From assembly GCF_902806685.2 (NCBI RefSeq), contig NC_048549.1, forward strand, positions 12,665,594 to 12,729,593: a stretch of 64,000 bases of DNA, read 5' to 3'. Made by a program: the position numbers and the translations under genes. Positions 24,961 to 36,576 of the stretch are shown here, piece after piece (position 1 is the first letter of the stretch; every line of letters begins with the position of its first letter). Source of the DNA: Maniola hyperantus (taxonomy: Eukaryota > Arthropoda > Insecta > Lepidoptera > Nymphalidae). The notes beneath the pieces are model-generated. The model had not been told where the DNA came from and did no database searches. It saw only the letters and a list, made by a program, of their open reading frames with translations.

Positions 24961-25229
24961 ATAGGTCTCTTGCTGGCATGGGTTTTCTCAGGACACGGTC
25001 TTATGTAGCTTATGTCTTGAAGCTATAATTAAAAAGCTAATTTCTGTTCGATTTGAGTTCAAGTTTGTTCTAGAAGTTGAATGAGAATGCAATTTAGGAA
25101 AACAGGGGTCGTATTTACCTAACACTGAAATTCAAGATGTCAAAAAAACAAAAGAAATCAAAAACATGGCACGCGCCCGCGGTCAAACAGTCTTAAGAAT
25201 GGCAGCAGGCCGTTAACCATAGATTCAAT

Positions 25230-25692
25230 AAAAAAACCGGCCAAGTGCGAGTCAGACTCGCGCACTGAGGGTTCCGTATTACAATCGTATTTTATCGACA
25301 TTTTGCACGATAATTCAAAAACTATGATGCATAAAAATAAATAAAAATCTGGTTTAGAATGTACAGGTGAAGACCTTTCATATGATACCCCACTTGATAT
25401 AGTCACTCACTTCGAAAGTTGAAAATACTAATTATTAGTTCATGACCACAATAAATTTTTTTTTGTGTGATCTAACCCTAAATTCACCGTTTTCAGATTT
25501 TTCCCCAAATGTCAGCTATAAGATCTACCTACCTGCTAAATTTCATGATTCTAGGTCAACGGGAAGTACCCTGTAGGTTTCTTGATAGACAGACAGACAG
25601 ACAGACAGACATACAGACAGACAGACAGACAGACAGACAACAAAGTGATCCTATAAGGGTTCCGTTTTTCCTTTTGAGGTACGGAACCCTAA
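25230..25692 (-). repeat. family A repeat, full length
   Basis: AAAACCGGCCAAGTGCGAGT to GGTACGGAACCCTAAAAA, with an ACAG microsatellite of 15 units or so. Confidence 0.9.
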
Positions 25693-27418
25693 AAATAAAA
25701 AAAACATGACGCAATTCCTTCTTTCATTCGTTCACTCACTCGTTTTAGGCTGTATGCATTGTAGTGTAGAAACGAAAATGCTTTTCGGGGCCCGCCGAGT
25801 TGAAATTTGGGTAGTGGGTACATATATAATGTACCTACCCGATATTGCATTCAAGGTGCACTTTTTTCTAAAGCCCCGTTTCTGCGAGACGGTTTTTGTG
25901 CAAAATCTTACATCTATTGTACAATGAAACCATACCTGGCAGCGCGGACAAAGCTTTTCAAGAAAAAAATCGGAGCGACTCGTCGCACCTGGTTGAATAT
26001 AATCAACCCAAAAGGTCGTAACCGCCGTGATGGTGTCTATCCTAAATCTTTTTTATCCTCCAATAAATAGAGGCCTAATTGCTTAATACGGGCGGCGAAT
26101 ATACAGTATTAGTTATAGGTATCTGAAGATGTTATGTTCAATAATAAGAGAAGACATTTGAGTTACGATATGTCAAATAGAGCTTGGGGATCCGCTCTGA
26201 TTTTTTATATTTCTTTTTAAAGGCAGGTGATGTTACTGTTATAGAAAGCGTAGAATTCAATTATTCGCCTATTGACAGCGAGAATATGGCCGTCTTTAGT
26301 CTCGTTGCCAAGCGAGGACCCCTCCAGAACAGGCGCCTCGGTCGCATTAACGCACTTCTACAAATTGATCGTAAATTCCGATGAATAACTGAATAATATG
26401 AATTTGAAGTGGTTACGCCTATTTATTGCTGTTTTTAGGAAGTCGTAAAACGTATTTTATAGGCTATAGCGCTCTAGGATGCTTTTTCATTTAGCATTTT
26501 AATTTCGCAGACACGCACTCAGGTTTTTCAAAGCATGGTTGAGCAAAGTTTTTCCAATTTCTGATATTTAATCAAGGACATTAATGAGGTTTCTGAGGTT
26601 CTTTTAACGACGGTTTATGTATTCAATAGCGCTATTGATCCGATAACTCAAGACAGTGCGCTTCTGAAAAACGCAATGCAAGATAAACTCCGTTTAAAAT
26701 TAACTGGCTAAATTATCGATTTCATAAAGTTATTTGACGTTTCATCTGTCAGTAGGTAGTTCATGGTTTGCGTAATTTTAGATTAAAAGTATTTTAATAG
26801 TAAGTTGTTCTTTACTTTGCAAAAACAGTGTTTAGCCACTTATTTAGCATAGAAAAAAATACTAAGTATTATTAATAAAACTAGTGTTGATGGCGAAATA
26901 AAATAATAATATATATGCATTTCAACTCGTTTCCTGTAACAGACCCATCTAGCGACAGAATAATGAACTGGTTATCGGTTTCATAGTTATTGTTGTATAC
27001 AGAAACGCATGGACAGTTAACCGACGTTTATCCTATACATAACTTTATTGAATCAATAGCTAATGAGAACATAACTGGCGAGTTCACAAACCGGGCTTTA
27101 AAGTAGTACTTAATTGGGGCCTAACAGTTAATAGTTTACCTGTAGTATGTAATAAAACACCATCTTTCCAATATATTATCTGATAATCACACAGCCTTGC
27201 GTTTGTCTTTGTTCATTTGTTATCAATACAATCGCAGGCCGGCCTTCGGGATTGAATACTTAATCTTGCTTTCATACACAACAATTACACCAAAATGGAC
27301 GTACGTATATACACTTAATCGATAGCTGTAATAGTATATTATACCTATCGATTAAGTACTTACTTAGTCTTAAGTCTTTTTCGAGTCTTCTTAGAGTTAA
27401 GTCTTTTTTATTTATTAT
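25693..27418. other. no gene seen; two unplaced open frames
   Basis: Open frames at 25807-26070 and 26184-26384 have gene-like composition (for example AGDVTVIESVEFNYSP) but match nothing I know and show no convincing splice partners. Confidence 0.4.
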
Positions 27419-27424
27419 TCACTA

Positions 27425-27638
27425 GCTTATGCTCGCGACTTCGTCCGCGTGGACTACAGAAATTTCAAACCCCTATTTCACTCCCTTAGGGGTTCAATTT
27501 CCAAAAACCTTTCTTAGCGTTGCCTACGTCATGATAGCTATTTGCATACCAAATTTCAGCTCGATCCGTCCAGTAGTTTGAGCTGTGCGTTGATAGATCA
27601 GTCAGTCAGTCAGTCACCTTTCCTTTTGTATATTTAGA
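27425..27638 (+). repeat. family C retroposon
   Basis: AGCTTATGCTCGCGACTTCG to CACCTTTCCTTTTGTATATT. Confidence 0.9.
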
Positions 27639-27649
27639 TTATAGGAAAA

Positions 27650-27830
27650 CGCTTGATCACAATCACACCTGATGGAAAGTGATGATGTGGCCTAAGATGT
27701 GACGCGTTTACCTAGAAGATGCTTATTCACTCTTGTTTTAAAGATACCCGGATTGTAATTGGTAGGAAACACATATCGTGGAAGTGTATTCCAAAACCAA
27801 GGATTGATGACGCAAATCGTATTCGGTTTA
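27650..27830. repeat. non-LTR-derived fragment
   Basis: GATGTGGCCTAAGATG, CTAGAAGATGCTTATTCACT and GTATTCCAAAACCAAGG resemble a repeat also seen at 52915. Confidence 0.5.
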
Positions 27831-27849
27831 GTCGGTTAGTCGGTCCGGT

Positions 27850-28015
27850 CGGTTTAGTCGCGACTATACTTTCAAACCCCTATTTTACCCCCTGAGGGGT
27901 TGAATGTTCAAAAATCATTTCTACGTCATAATAGCCAGCCCGATCCGTCTAGTAGTTTAAGCTGTGCGTTGATAGATCAGTCAGCCACATTTTACTTTTA
28001 AATATAGATATATCT
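27850..28015 (+). repeat. family C retroposon, shortened
   Basis: CAAACCCCTATTTTACCCCC to GATCAGTCAGCCACATTTTA with the central part deleted. Confidence 0.75.
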
Positions 28016-28112
28016 ACATGTGACTGATGTCTTATAATCTAAATACATATTATAAGATAATCCTTTACATTATAATAAAATTTCTCAATAAGTTTACGTT
28101 TTATTACATTAA

Positions 28113-28338
28113 GTACTAGCTGATGCCCGCGATTTCATCCGCTTGGAATTAGGTTTTTTAAAAATCCCGTGGGAACTCTTTGATTTTCCGTTATAAAAAG
28201 TAGCCTAATCACTCTCCAGGTCTTTATCTATACCCATGCAAAAAATCACGTCAATCCAACGATCCACGTCAAAAAGGACAAACCAACAAACCAACAAACA
28301 AACACACTTTCGCATTTACGATAAGGGTACTGATAAGT
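28113..28338 (+). repeat. family B retroposon
   Basis: CTAGCTGATGCCCGCGATTT to AAGGGTACTGATAAG. Confidence 0.9.
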
Positions 28339-28644
28339 AAGTACGCGAACGCCGCCGGCGGGAACGCTTAGTTAAACCCTTTATCGCGACATATCAGTCG
28401 CATATCAAAATGCCTCTTTATGAACGCAACTTCCTCCACTTAGTATCCATTTCTGGATGCGTCCGGTGCAGTTACCCTTCGGCTCTTTGTTTGTAAATAT
28501 AAAAACATTTTAATATGTAAATCGGTGCGTGACTCACACGGCTTAAGGGGTAAAGGTGCCACACAGCTGGGCTTATACTATTCTTGTAGTTTCTAGTAAG
28601 TAAATTCGCAGGCAAGAGCTGACTTGGCCTTAAACGAATAAATA

Positions 28645-29080
28645 AAAAACCGGCCAAACGCGAGTCAGGCTCGCGCAACGAGGGTCCCGTACTACAGTCG
28701 TATTTTTTCGTCATTTTGCACGATAATTCAAAAACTATGATGCGTAAAAATAAATAAAAATCTGTTTTAGAATGTACAGATGAAGACCTTTCATATGATA
28801 CCCCACTTGATATAGTTATCTCACTTCGAAAATTGAAAATACTAATTATTAGTTCGTGACCACAATTTAATTTTTTTTGTGTGATGTAACCACAAATTCA
28901 CGGTTTTCAGAGTTTTCCCCGAATGTCAGCTATAAGACCTATCTACCTGCCAAACTTCATGATTCTAGGTCAACGGGAAGTACCCTGTAGGTTTCTTGAC
29001 AGACCGACAGACAGACAGACAGACAACAAAGTGATCCTATAAGGGTTCCGTTTTTTCCTTTTGAGGTACGGAACCCTAAA
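28645..29080 (-). repeat. family A repeat
   Basis: AAAAACCGGCCAAACGCGAG to GGTACGGAACCCTAAAAA. Confidence 0.9.
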
Positions 29081-29390
29081 AACCGGTCAAGTGTGAGTCG
29101 GACTCGCACACGAATGGTTCCGTACTATCGTTCAAGATTATGTTATATTACCTAGGTACATTTTAACTTTTTGAATTTAAGTACCTACATGGCGGCCATT
29201 TTGAAATTTTTATTAATTATTTGTTTGTTGAAGTCGCAGTAGAAATACACAATCAGTGAAAATTTCGTCTCTACCTGTTACGATTCACGAGATATAACCT
29301 GCCGACAGACACACAAACAAATAGATGGACGGACAGTGGAGGCCTCCCACCATACAAACCTGGTACTTTCTGTACAAAAAAAGAAACCGA
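29081..29390 (-). repeat. repeat sharing only the end of family A
   Basis: Starts CCGGTCAAGTGTGAGTCGGA and GGTTCCGTACTATCG like family A, then an unrelated body with GGACAGTGGAGGCCTCCCAC near its end. Confidence 0.6.
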
Positions 29391-29647
29391 AAACAATAAA
29401 ATGCTCGTAAGATCATGTCATTTACGAGAAAGAAGTTTATACGGAAAGGAATCAGTTAAACTAGAATTAGGTGTGTAAGTTGTGTATCACACGATTATCC
29501 GCCGACAACGATCTTTACGACCCATAGTTACGCGCTATGGGTCAAAGATTGTGAAATGTTGTTTACGACTTTACTTATTTAACAAAAAGTTGATGTGTTC
29601 CGTATCATACAATACTAACTACTACAATAATTCTACTAAATCATTGG

Positions 29648-29868
29648 CTTATTCCCGCGACTTCGTCCGCGTGGACTACACACAGTTCAAACACCTGTTT
29701 TACTCCTTTAGGGTTTGATTTTTTTAAAATCCTTTCTTAGCGGATGTCTACGTCATAATGGCTATTTGCATGCTAAATTTCAGCCCGATCCATCGAGTAG
29801 TTTAAGCTGTGCGTCGATAGATCAGTCAGTCAGTCAGATTTTCCTTTTATAATTTATAATAGGTAAGT
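29648..29868 (+). repeat. family C retroposon
   Basis: GGCTTATTCCCGCGACTTCG to CAGATTTTCCTTTTATAA. Confidence 0.85.
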
Positions 29869-29932
29869 ACTAGCTTATATTTTGTCCGCGTGGACTACAC
29901 AAATTTCAAACCCCAATTTCACCCCCTTAAGG

Positions 29933-30400
29933 TGACGCAGGACGCTCGACCGAAATTGGCAGCGCACGTGGGCAACGTGTTTGCTTTTCACTTGACATTG
30001 TATGAGAAAGTTGAGAGGCACGATGATTATCACTGAAATCAAGCGCGCGAAAAAGGTTTAGGAAAAGTATTTTTGAGAAAAAACTACTGAATTTATGTTT
30101 GCAAAGTAAAGTTATTTCAACTAATGAATAAATAAACTACGTCTAATGATAAATTGTTTTACAATTTTCATATCCCTAATCTTATTTATTTACGCCTAAA
30201 GTTGTCATAAATTTAGTGTTAAAATAGGAATCTTTTGAGGCTCGTAACTTTTAAATCAATATTTTTTTCAATGTTTTAGATATCATTGAACCTAGATAAT
30301 GACGAGATAAATCAATATAATTCTTAGTTTTGTGCGTACAATATCGAATATTGTTGTATTTTCCCTCCTACGTTTGTATGGAGAAAGCACCGAACTGAGT
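29933..30400. mobile_element. 468-bp insertion with 10-bp target duplication
   Basis: CCCCTTAAGG is present at 29923-29932 and again at 30401-30410, inside a family C copy that has it once elsewhere. The insert starts TGACGCAGGACGCTCG and shows no strong terminal inverted repeat or coding frame. Confidence 0.65.
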
Positions 30401-30477
30401 CCCCTTAAGGGCTGATTTGAACAAAAAAATCCTTTCTTAGCTGATATCATACATATATATATATATAAATAAATAAA

Positions 30478-30575
30478 TAAAATAAAATAAAAATCTTTTT
30501 TATTCGAATAAACTTTTACAAGTACTTACGAATAGTCGGATGCATCTACCACTGGTTCGGAATGCCATCAATATC
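30478..30575 (-). mobile_element. family D non-LTR 3' tail
   Basis: Reverse-strand GGCATTCCGAACCAGTGGTA, GATGCATCCGACTATTCG, then a simple ATTTT-type tail. Confidence 0.8.
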
Positions 30576-30747
30576 ATATCATAATGGCTATCCGCATGCG
30601 AAATTTCAGCCCGATCCATCAGTAGTTTGAGCTGTGCGTTGATACATCAGTCAGTCAGTCAGCTTTTTCTTTTAAATATAGGTATATATACATATAGATC
30701 TTAAATATCTATAAAACTCATGTAACGATAGAGCTACATCTGTATGT

Positions 30748-30975
30748 TCATCATCATGATCACCGGCTTGCTACTGAGCACGGGTCTCCTCTCAGAATGA
30801 GAATGGTTTGGCCAGTCTACCACGCTGACCAAGAGCGGATTTTCAGACTTCACAGAACATTATGGACAACTCTTAGGCATCCAGGTTTCCTCACATTTTC
30901 CTTCGCCGTTAAAGTAAACTTAACATTTTAATTGAGAAGGTCGCACGTCTTAACCACTAGGCTATCACTGCAGTA
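30748..30975 (-). repeat. family H tRNA-derived SINE
   Basis: Reverse of the element at 56940: ATGATCACCGGCTTGCTACT, GAGCACGGGTCTCCTCTCAG, ending in an A-box region (TAACCACTAGGCTATCAC). Confidence 0.75.
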
Positions 30976-31255
30976 ATTTATATCTTAGGTATAATCAAAT
31001 TATACTGTTCTACTTGCCTATACTACTTACTTAATAGTTTTGCTTACTTAGTAAGCCAAATTGTAATATCTATTAAAATTGCATAAAAGCTTTAATTGAC
31101 TTTTAACCTAGTAGGTATCTACTCGATCCTGATAATATATGTTAGAAAATGTATACATTATAATTTATAAGTCATTGTAGAAAATCAAATAACTAGGTAC
31201 GGTCTACAGCTAAGTTAAGTATTCATCTCACATGCCCACATCTCACACATGCATC

Positions 31256-31316
31256 TTTTGCGATGGTACGGAACCCTTCGTGTGCGAGTCCGACTCGCAC
31301 TTGACCGGTTTTTCGC
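31256..31316 (+). repeat. family A 3' end fragment
   Basis: ACGGAACCCTTCGTGTGCGA to TTGACCGGTTTTT. Confidence 0.7.
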
Positions 31317-31394
31317 AACAAGCATAATAAGTTATTTATTATGCTTGTGTGTTAATGGTGTGTGTTAGGTTGGGCACCAGTAGTTGGTCACCAT

Positions 31395-31610
31395 TGGTCA
31401 CCAGTGTCAATGGGCAGGGCTGGAATGGCGACCTCGCACCGGAAGACGCAGCGTTAGAAGACCCCCCACTAGGTGGACGGACGACATCAGACGAGTCGCA
31501 GGGAGCCGCTGGATTCAGGCGGTGCAAGACCGTGGCGTGTGGAAGTCCCTACAAGAGACCTATGTCCAGCAGTGGACGTCTATCGGTTGATGATGATGAT
31601 GATTGGTCAC
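31395..31610 (+). mobile_element. family G non-LTR 3' fragment
   Basis: Best-preserved G copy: frames read RRPPTRWTDDIRRVAGSRW and QDRGVWKSLQETYVQQWTSI and then stop, followed by GATGATGATGATG. Confidence 0.85.
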
Positions 31611-31619
31611 CCATCCCCA

Positions 31620-32155
31620 CAGTTCTGTTTACGGAACACTAAAATAAATTAAAAAAAGCCCTAATAAACGCAGTTAGTATGCCACCGCGATCCAACGTAC
31701 ACCTTTATAGCACCTTCCAGGAATATGGGAGCATTATTGTAATAAAACGTTTTGTTTTGTATACGAATGAGGTATCAAAGGAAAGTTATAAGCCCTTGGT
31801 TAGATCAAAAGCGCGGCGGCGGGCGGTGTCAACTAACTTGAGCGAAATTGCGTCAAGAATGTTTATTAACAAAGCCATTGCCTGGCAACTTATGGCAGGC
31901 ATAGTATGCTTGTCATAGGTACAAAACGTGAAACAAACTATGAGACACGTCCATAAGGAGCCGCTGACAGCCGCGACTGATAGATGTGCACAGTCATTTG
32001 GGACGCGGCTTGTGAGATATCTCTCGGACGTCCGAGCGCTCAAGGTTACGTCCGCGACTTCGTCCTATAGTTTGCACAGTTCAGTGTACTATGTATTATC
32101 CAGATACCTTAGTCGCGGCCGTCAGCCGCGTCCGTAAGCGTCCGATAATTTGTGT
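31620..32155. other. no gene seen
   Basis: Open frames up to 85 codons, with GC-richer sequence near 31960-32130, but nothing recognised. Confidence 0.45.
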
Positions 32156-32159
32156 CCGC

Positions 32160-32365
32160 CTTTATTATTATTACTAGTATAGGTTGCTAGGTAACGCTCT
32201 TTGGCTTTGTTAGTAAACATTCTTTATGCAATTTGGCTCAAATATAACTGCCGCTTGCCGCTGCATCTGACCATAGCTTTAAATGTACTTACTAAACTAG
32301 TAGGTCTTGGTAGCTAGTGGAGTCAAAAGTGACATTTATTGCACAGTAAAGTAAAGGATTGAACG
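32160..32365 (+). repeat. direct repeat, copy 1
   Basis: Shares TCTGACCATAGCTTTAAA, GTGGAGTCAAAA and TGACATTTATTGC with 33066-33228. Confidence 0.7.
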
Positions 32366-32404
32366 GTTGGGGAGAACTGGTCTAGAGATGACAGAGATAT
32401 AGAC

Positions 32405-32490
32405 AAGAGTGAATAGGCATCTTCTAGGCAAGCGCGCTCCATCTTAGGCTGCATCATCACTTGCCACCCAGGTGTGATTGCAGCCAAGCG
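32405..32490 (+). repeat. non-LTR or SINE 3' end (SGAATAGG type)
   Basis: GAGTGAATAGGCATCTTCTA, GCAAGCGCGCTCCATCTTAG, TGATTGCAGCCAAGCGC; also at 60245 and reversed at 52915. Confidence 0.65.
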
Positions 32491-32502
32491 CTAGTCTATA
32501 AA

Positions 32503-32938
32503 AAAAAACCGGCCAAGTGCGAGTCAGGCTCGCGCAATGAGGGTTCCGTACTACAGTCGTATTTTTTCCACATTTTGCACGATAATTCAAAAACTATGAT
32601 GCATAAAAATAAATAAAAATCTGTTTTAGAATGTACAGGTAAAGACCTTTCATATGATACCCCACTTGATATAGTCACTCACTTCGAAAGTTGAAAATAC
32701 TAATTGTTAGTTCATGACCACAATTTTTTTTTTTGTGTGATCTAACCCTAAATTCACGGTTTTCCGATTTTTCCCCAAATGTCTGCCATAAGATCTACCT
32801 ACCTGCCAAATTTGATGATTCTAGGTCAACGGGAAGTACCCTGTAGGTTTCTTGACAGACAGACAGACAGACAGACAACAAAGTGATCCAATAAGGGTTC
32901 CGTTTTTTCTTTTGAGGTACGGAACCCTAAAAATTAAA
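32503..32938 (-). repeat. family A repeat
   Basis: AAAAACCGGCCAAGTGCGAG to GGTACGGAACCCTAAAAA. Confidence 0.9.
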
Positions 32939-33065
32939 AAAAAAAGATTTGACCATGTACTTACTAATATGGCAAGAAGATGGCAAGAATAACACCTGCG
33001 TTCAAATTAAGAATAGCAAATGACCTGACAACTGTCAAATGAAAAATACTGTTAAATTATTCATT

Positions 33066-33228
33066 GTTATTATATTATGCCTATCTTTGATTTCTGGCGA
33101 CGCCGCCTGCCGTTGCGTCTGACCATAGCTTTAAACTGACCTACTAGTGAGCTACTAGTACGCAAGACTTTGTAGCCGTTGGAGTCAAAACTGACATTTA
33201 TTGCTCAGTAAAGTAGAGGATTGATGAC
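33066..33228 (+). repeat. direct repeat, copy 2
   Basis: Second copy of the 32160 segment, about 900 bp away, with a family A copy between. Confidence 0.7.
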
Positions 33229-33484
33229 TGTGCTGTGTTATATTATTTATTACAGTTTTCTCTTTAGTTATTACATTAGACGGACCTGACCTAAGACTGT
33301 GGCAGTACCTGTATGCTAAAACCTAAGTAAGTACCTACCTAACCTACCTACATTGTCGACGAAGTCGCTACTTATTACAGAAGTTCTTCCTAAATAGAAT
33401 TCAAACTTAGGTAGTAGGTAGGTACCCACGTAAGACTTGAAAGACTGTAGTCTCGAAAGCGAATCCCTTTATTTCCAATAATAT

Positions 33485-33577
33485 TTTTTGAATGAAAATG
33501 AAAATCTTTTTTATTCGTATAAACTTTTACAAGTGCTTACGAATAGTCGGATGCATCTACCACTGGTTCGGAATGCC
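33485..33577 (-). mobile_element. family D non-LTR 3' tail
   Basis: GAATGAAAATGAAAATC tail, then CGAATAGTCGGATGCATCTA and CCACTGGTTCGGAATGCC. Confidence 0.85.
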
Positions 33578-33887
33578 TTTATTATTATAAATTATATATA
33601 GAATTATTTATTATACTTAGTAGATACCTACTAGTAACTAGTTACTTACTAGTAGTAAGTACCTAGTTATAATATCCTTTTTCTTCTCTTAATTCATGGC
33701 TTTTCCAGTGTCCAATTAGCGTTATGCACTTCGCTAGTCTCTACCTCTAGTAACTTGTAAGGCAAAGAGGAGATTGGCCGATATTTTTTCTTGTACTTTG
33801 TGCTAATTTTCTTAGTTCCATAGTCTTAAATCGAGACATAGAACACCATCTAACGTAAAACTGAAAACTGCTAATAATGCTACTCTC

Positions 33888-34003
33888 CACTAGATGGCGG
33901 TATTCTAGTAAAAAAATAAAATAATTAACTTACCAGCGCCACCTAGTGACGAATAGCGGAATTCCCTCACTTGCTCAGCAATGCTAACAACGCCATCTAT
34001 TGA
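33888..34003. promoter_or_regulatory. cluster of three CTCF-like motifs
   Basis: CCACTAGATGGCGGT (33888), GCGCCACCTAGTG (33936, reverse) and AACGCCATCTATTG (33989, reverse) resemble the insect CTCF core. Binding is inference. Confidence 0.35.
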
Positions 34004-34009
34004 GAAACA

Positions 34010-36460
34010 CTGCATCCAAAAAACGCACTTTTTTCAAACACAATTATTTCAGCCAAATAATCTGCTGGCAACTTCACACACTTAAAAATACTTGTTTCAC
34101 GTTTTAAAATTACCATTTTGGTGTATTTTACGTTGATACACTTGGTGAAAATTTGTTGCACTAAAACACTTGCACATGTGGTGTTGCATCATTGGCGCAT
34201 ACAACTGTAACAAAGAAAGAGGTTATTAGAATATGGCTGAAATAAATAAGTACTTATCAATCGGCTTGAACACGGGGTAATAAGGTCTTATAAAACGAAT
34301 AAAGTTGAGAAAAAATATGGTTCGACAAAAAAAGGTTTGACGATAGAGAAAAATTATATTTTTTTCATGGATTACCATGTGATATCTTGAATAACATGTG
34401 ATAATTTTAATTATGAATTTGCCAATAATGTTTAAGTGATTCATTATCGATTGATAAAATAAGAGAAGTACAATTTTCCTCGGCAAACGAAAAATTAAAT
34501 CAAAAACATTTTTTTTTATAAAAGTATTGCCACAAATGATACTATTTAAAATAGTAACTTTCTTACTTAGTCTTTACAAAATGATGTCATGATATTCAAA
34601 TAAAATTGCACGTTGCAATGATGGAGCAATTTTGTAACCCAAAAAAAATTGATAACCACACTTATTTTTAATCACATGTTGCCTTAAAGTGAAGATTGAA
34701 TAGACATTTGAACTAGAGTTTCTTCATTAAATATCGTATATTCCAGGTTTAATGCAATGGATGAAACATAACTTGTAGCTATGTTAAGTCCATGTAAGTT
34801 ATCCCTGAAGTCCATATTTAAGTAATGTTTTCTTAGTCACCTGATCTGCTGATGTTTTAATTTACAGCTGAACATCAATTATTAGCTTAATAATTCCTGA
34901 TATAGCACATATTGTCACCAGTACTCGTAGAAAATTAAGAAAAAAAATAACATGCTCATTCTAGAGTGACTTTCATATCACTTTGAAATGTGCTGTTTTT
35001 TCGTAATTATATGTATTTGAGAACATAAATTTGTTTCATACATACCACTTGCACGTCATCCTAATAATTTCTGATCCAGAAACACGCTTCCATTCAGAAA
35101 ATTTTGAATAGAAAATAACCAAAGTGCATTAGCAAAATGAACCTAACACTCGCTAAAAACCACGTTTTTTACGTGAAACTTACAAATTAAAGATTGGAAA
35201 GATCGTATAGTGAGAGATAGAACATTCATAATGTTATATTTAAAGTTTCAGCTGCACTTTCCCGATTGAAATTTCAGAAAATGACTGTAAAATGCAAGCA
35301 CGTGCACGTCGAAATGCACCCATAATAAGAACTTGGAAAAATATTGTTTTTCACTGGTCTACACGGTTAACTAGTGTAATTTACACTCTTTAGACACTCA
35401 TACGTAATTCTAGCTTAATTAATAAATAGATACTTTATAACCAATTCGAATATCAGCGGCTGAAAAAACTACACAAAGAAAACATATGATCGATCGAAAT
35501 TAAATTTAAGTGCACATGGAGTTATCTATGGTTTTGTAAGTCATCTGTCATCTGAAAATTTGAGTGAATGGATCGAACAATATTTTTCTTTGCTGCCTGT
35601 TGTTGTTCGACAGTTGGACGACTATTGTTTTTCCTTTTATTTTAAACTTTTTATAACGGCGATTATTATAATGCCATTTAAAACTTGCCTAACTAATTTT
35701 ATAGGACTTTTGTACTGTAACAAATACCTAACTACCCAACTTATAAAAAGGTATGTTTGAGGTTCCCTTTTGGTTTTTTTTTAATTTTGAAACATTTCAT
35801 AATTGTAATTCTGTTCAATTCAATCATGGATTTCCTAATCATAAAAACATGAACTAATATTGTAATAAAACATTTTGAGATAAACCTAAAAGAATGATTT
35901 ATATAAAATAATTGTTTTTTTTTCTCAACTCAACTTCCACTCTCTTATTCTCTGTAATTTTGGTAACAATAAAGTTGTTTTGAATTAAATTGAACTAAAT
36001 AAATGTAGTGTGGCGGAAAAGTGTTCATTTTCATTTAAAAAGAAATTTCTGTCGAAAAACCTAAGAAATGCTAAATTTCAAAGTGTTAAGTGTGTAAGTT
36101 TAAAAATTAAAATTATGAATAAAACAAACTGAAAGCCTATTTTATTTTTAAATAAATGTTAACCTAACTTTAAGTTAAAAGTAAAACACAATAGGTCCTA
36201 AAAACCCCCTTGTGCTTTAAAATACTAACTATTTCACATTGCAATAAAATATCTTATGTCTGTATTGATTTTGAGATATGCATTAACGCTTTAATGTTTT
36301 ATTTGAAATTCATTTTTCCATGTGATTGATGTTTTAAATCTTTTTGTGCCATTATTTAGTATACGAACATCGAATCACAATGAATGACACATAATAACTA
36401 ACTATGTATTTCTAAAGTTACTTGTGAGTTGTGACCATTGTATTCAAAATTATAATTGTT
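34010..36460. other. AT-rich, no gene or repeat family recognised
   Basis: Unusually free of the named repeats. Could hold distal 3' UTR of zuc or regulatory DNA; nothing can be stated from sequence. Confidence 0.5.
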
Positions 36461-36466
36461 TTGATG

Positions 36467-36472
36467 TTTATT
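36467..36472 (-). terminator. candidate zuc polyadenylation signal
   Basis: AATAAA on the minus strand about 85 nt past the predicted stop. Such hexamers are frequent by chance in this AT-rich DNA. Confidence 0.35.
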
Positions 36473-36555
36473 TCAATAATAAAATTAACAGGGTCATAGG
36501 TACTTACCGTAATATGTTTATGTATATTGTCTGTTTAGGATTATTCGTCAGTTTG

Positions 36556-36576
36556 TCAAAGCGTTGAAAGAATAGC
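36556..36576 (-). CDS. zuc: zuc exon 3 (predicted short terminal exon)
   Basis: After a TATTTTCAG acceptor, six codons (AILSTL) and TGA continue the phase-0 junction. Short and predicted only from splice signals, so the C-terminus is provisional. Confidence 0.5.
   Translation of the reverse strand, partial: AILSTL

Larger units (their letters stand above)
29871..30685 (+). repeat. family C retroposon interrupted twice
   Basis: The left part ends at 29932; a 468-bp insertion follows, then the rest to 30685, itself broken by a reverse family D tail at 30478-30575. Confidence 0.75.

Noticed and set aside
26184..26384. Frame AGDVTVIESVEFNYSP..., possible exon
   Set aside because: Preceded by a possible acceptor (TTCTTTTTAAAG), but it matches no family I know and has no partner exons. 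Noted only as unplaced.
31349..31642. 97- and 68-codon plus-strand genes
   Set aside because: They are the C-terminal remnant of a family G non-LTR element and its other frame.
34226..34486. 86-codon minus-strand frame
   Set aside because: Low-complexity AT-rich residues (Ile, Phe, Lys, Tyr) with no motif.
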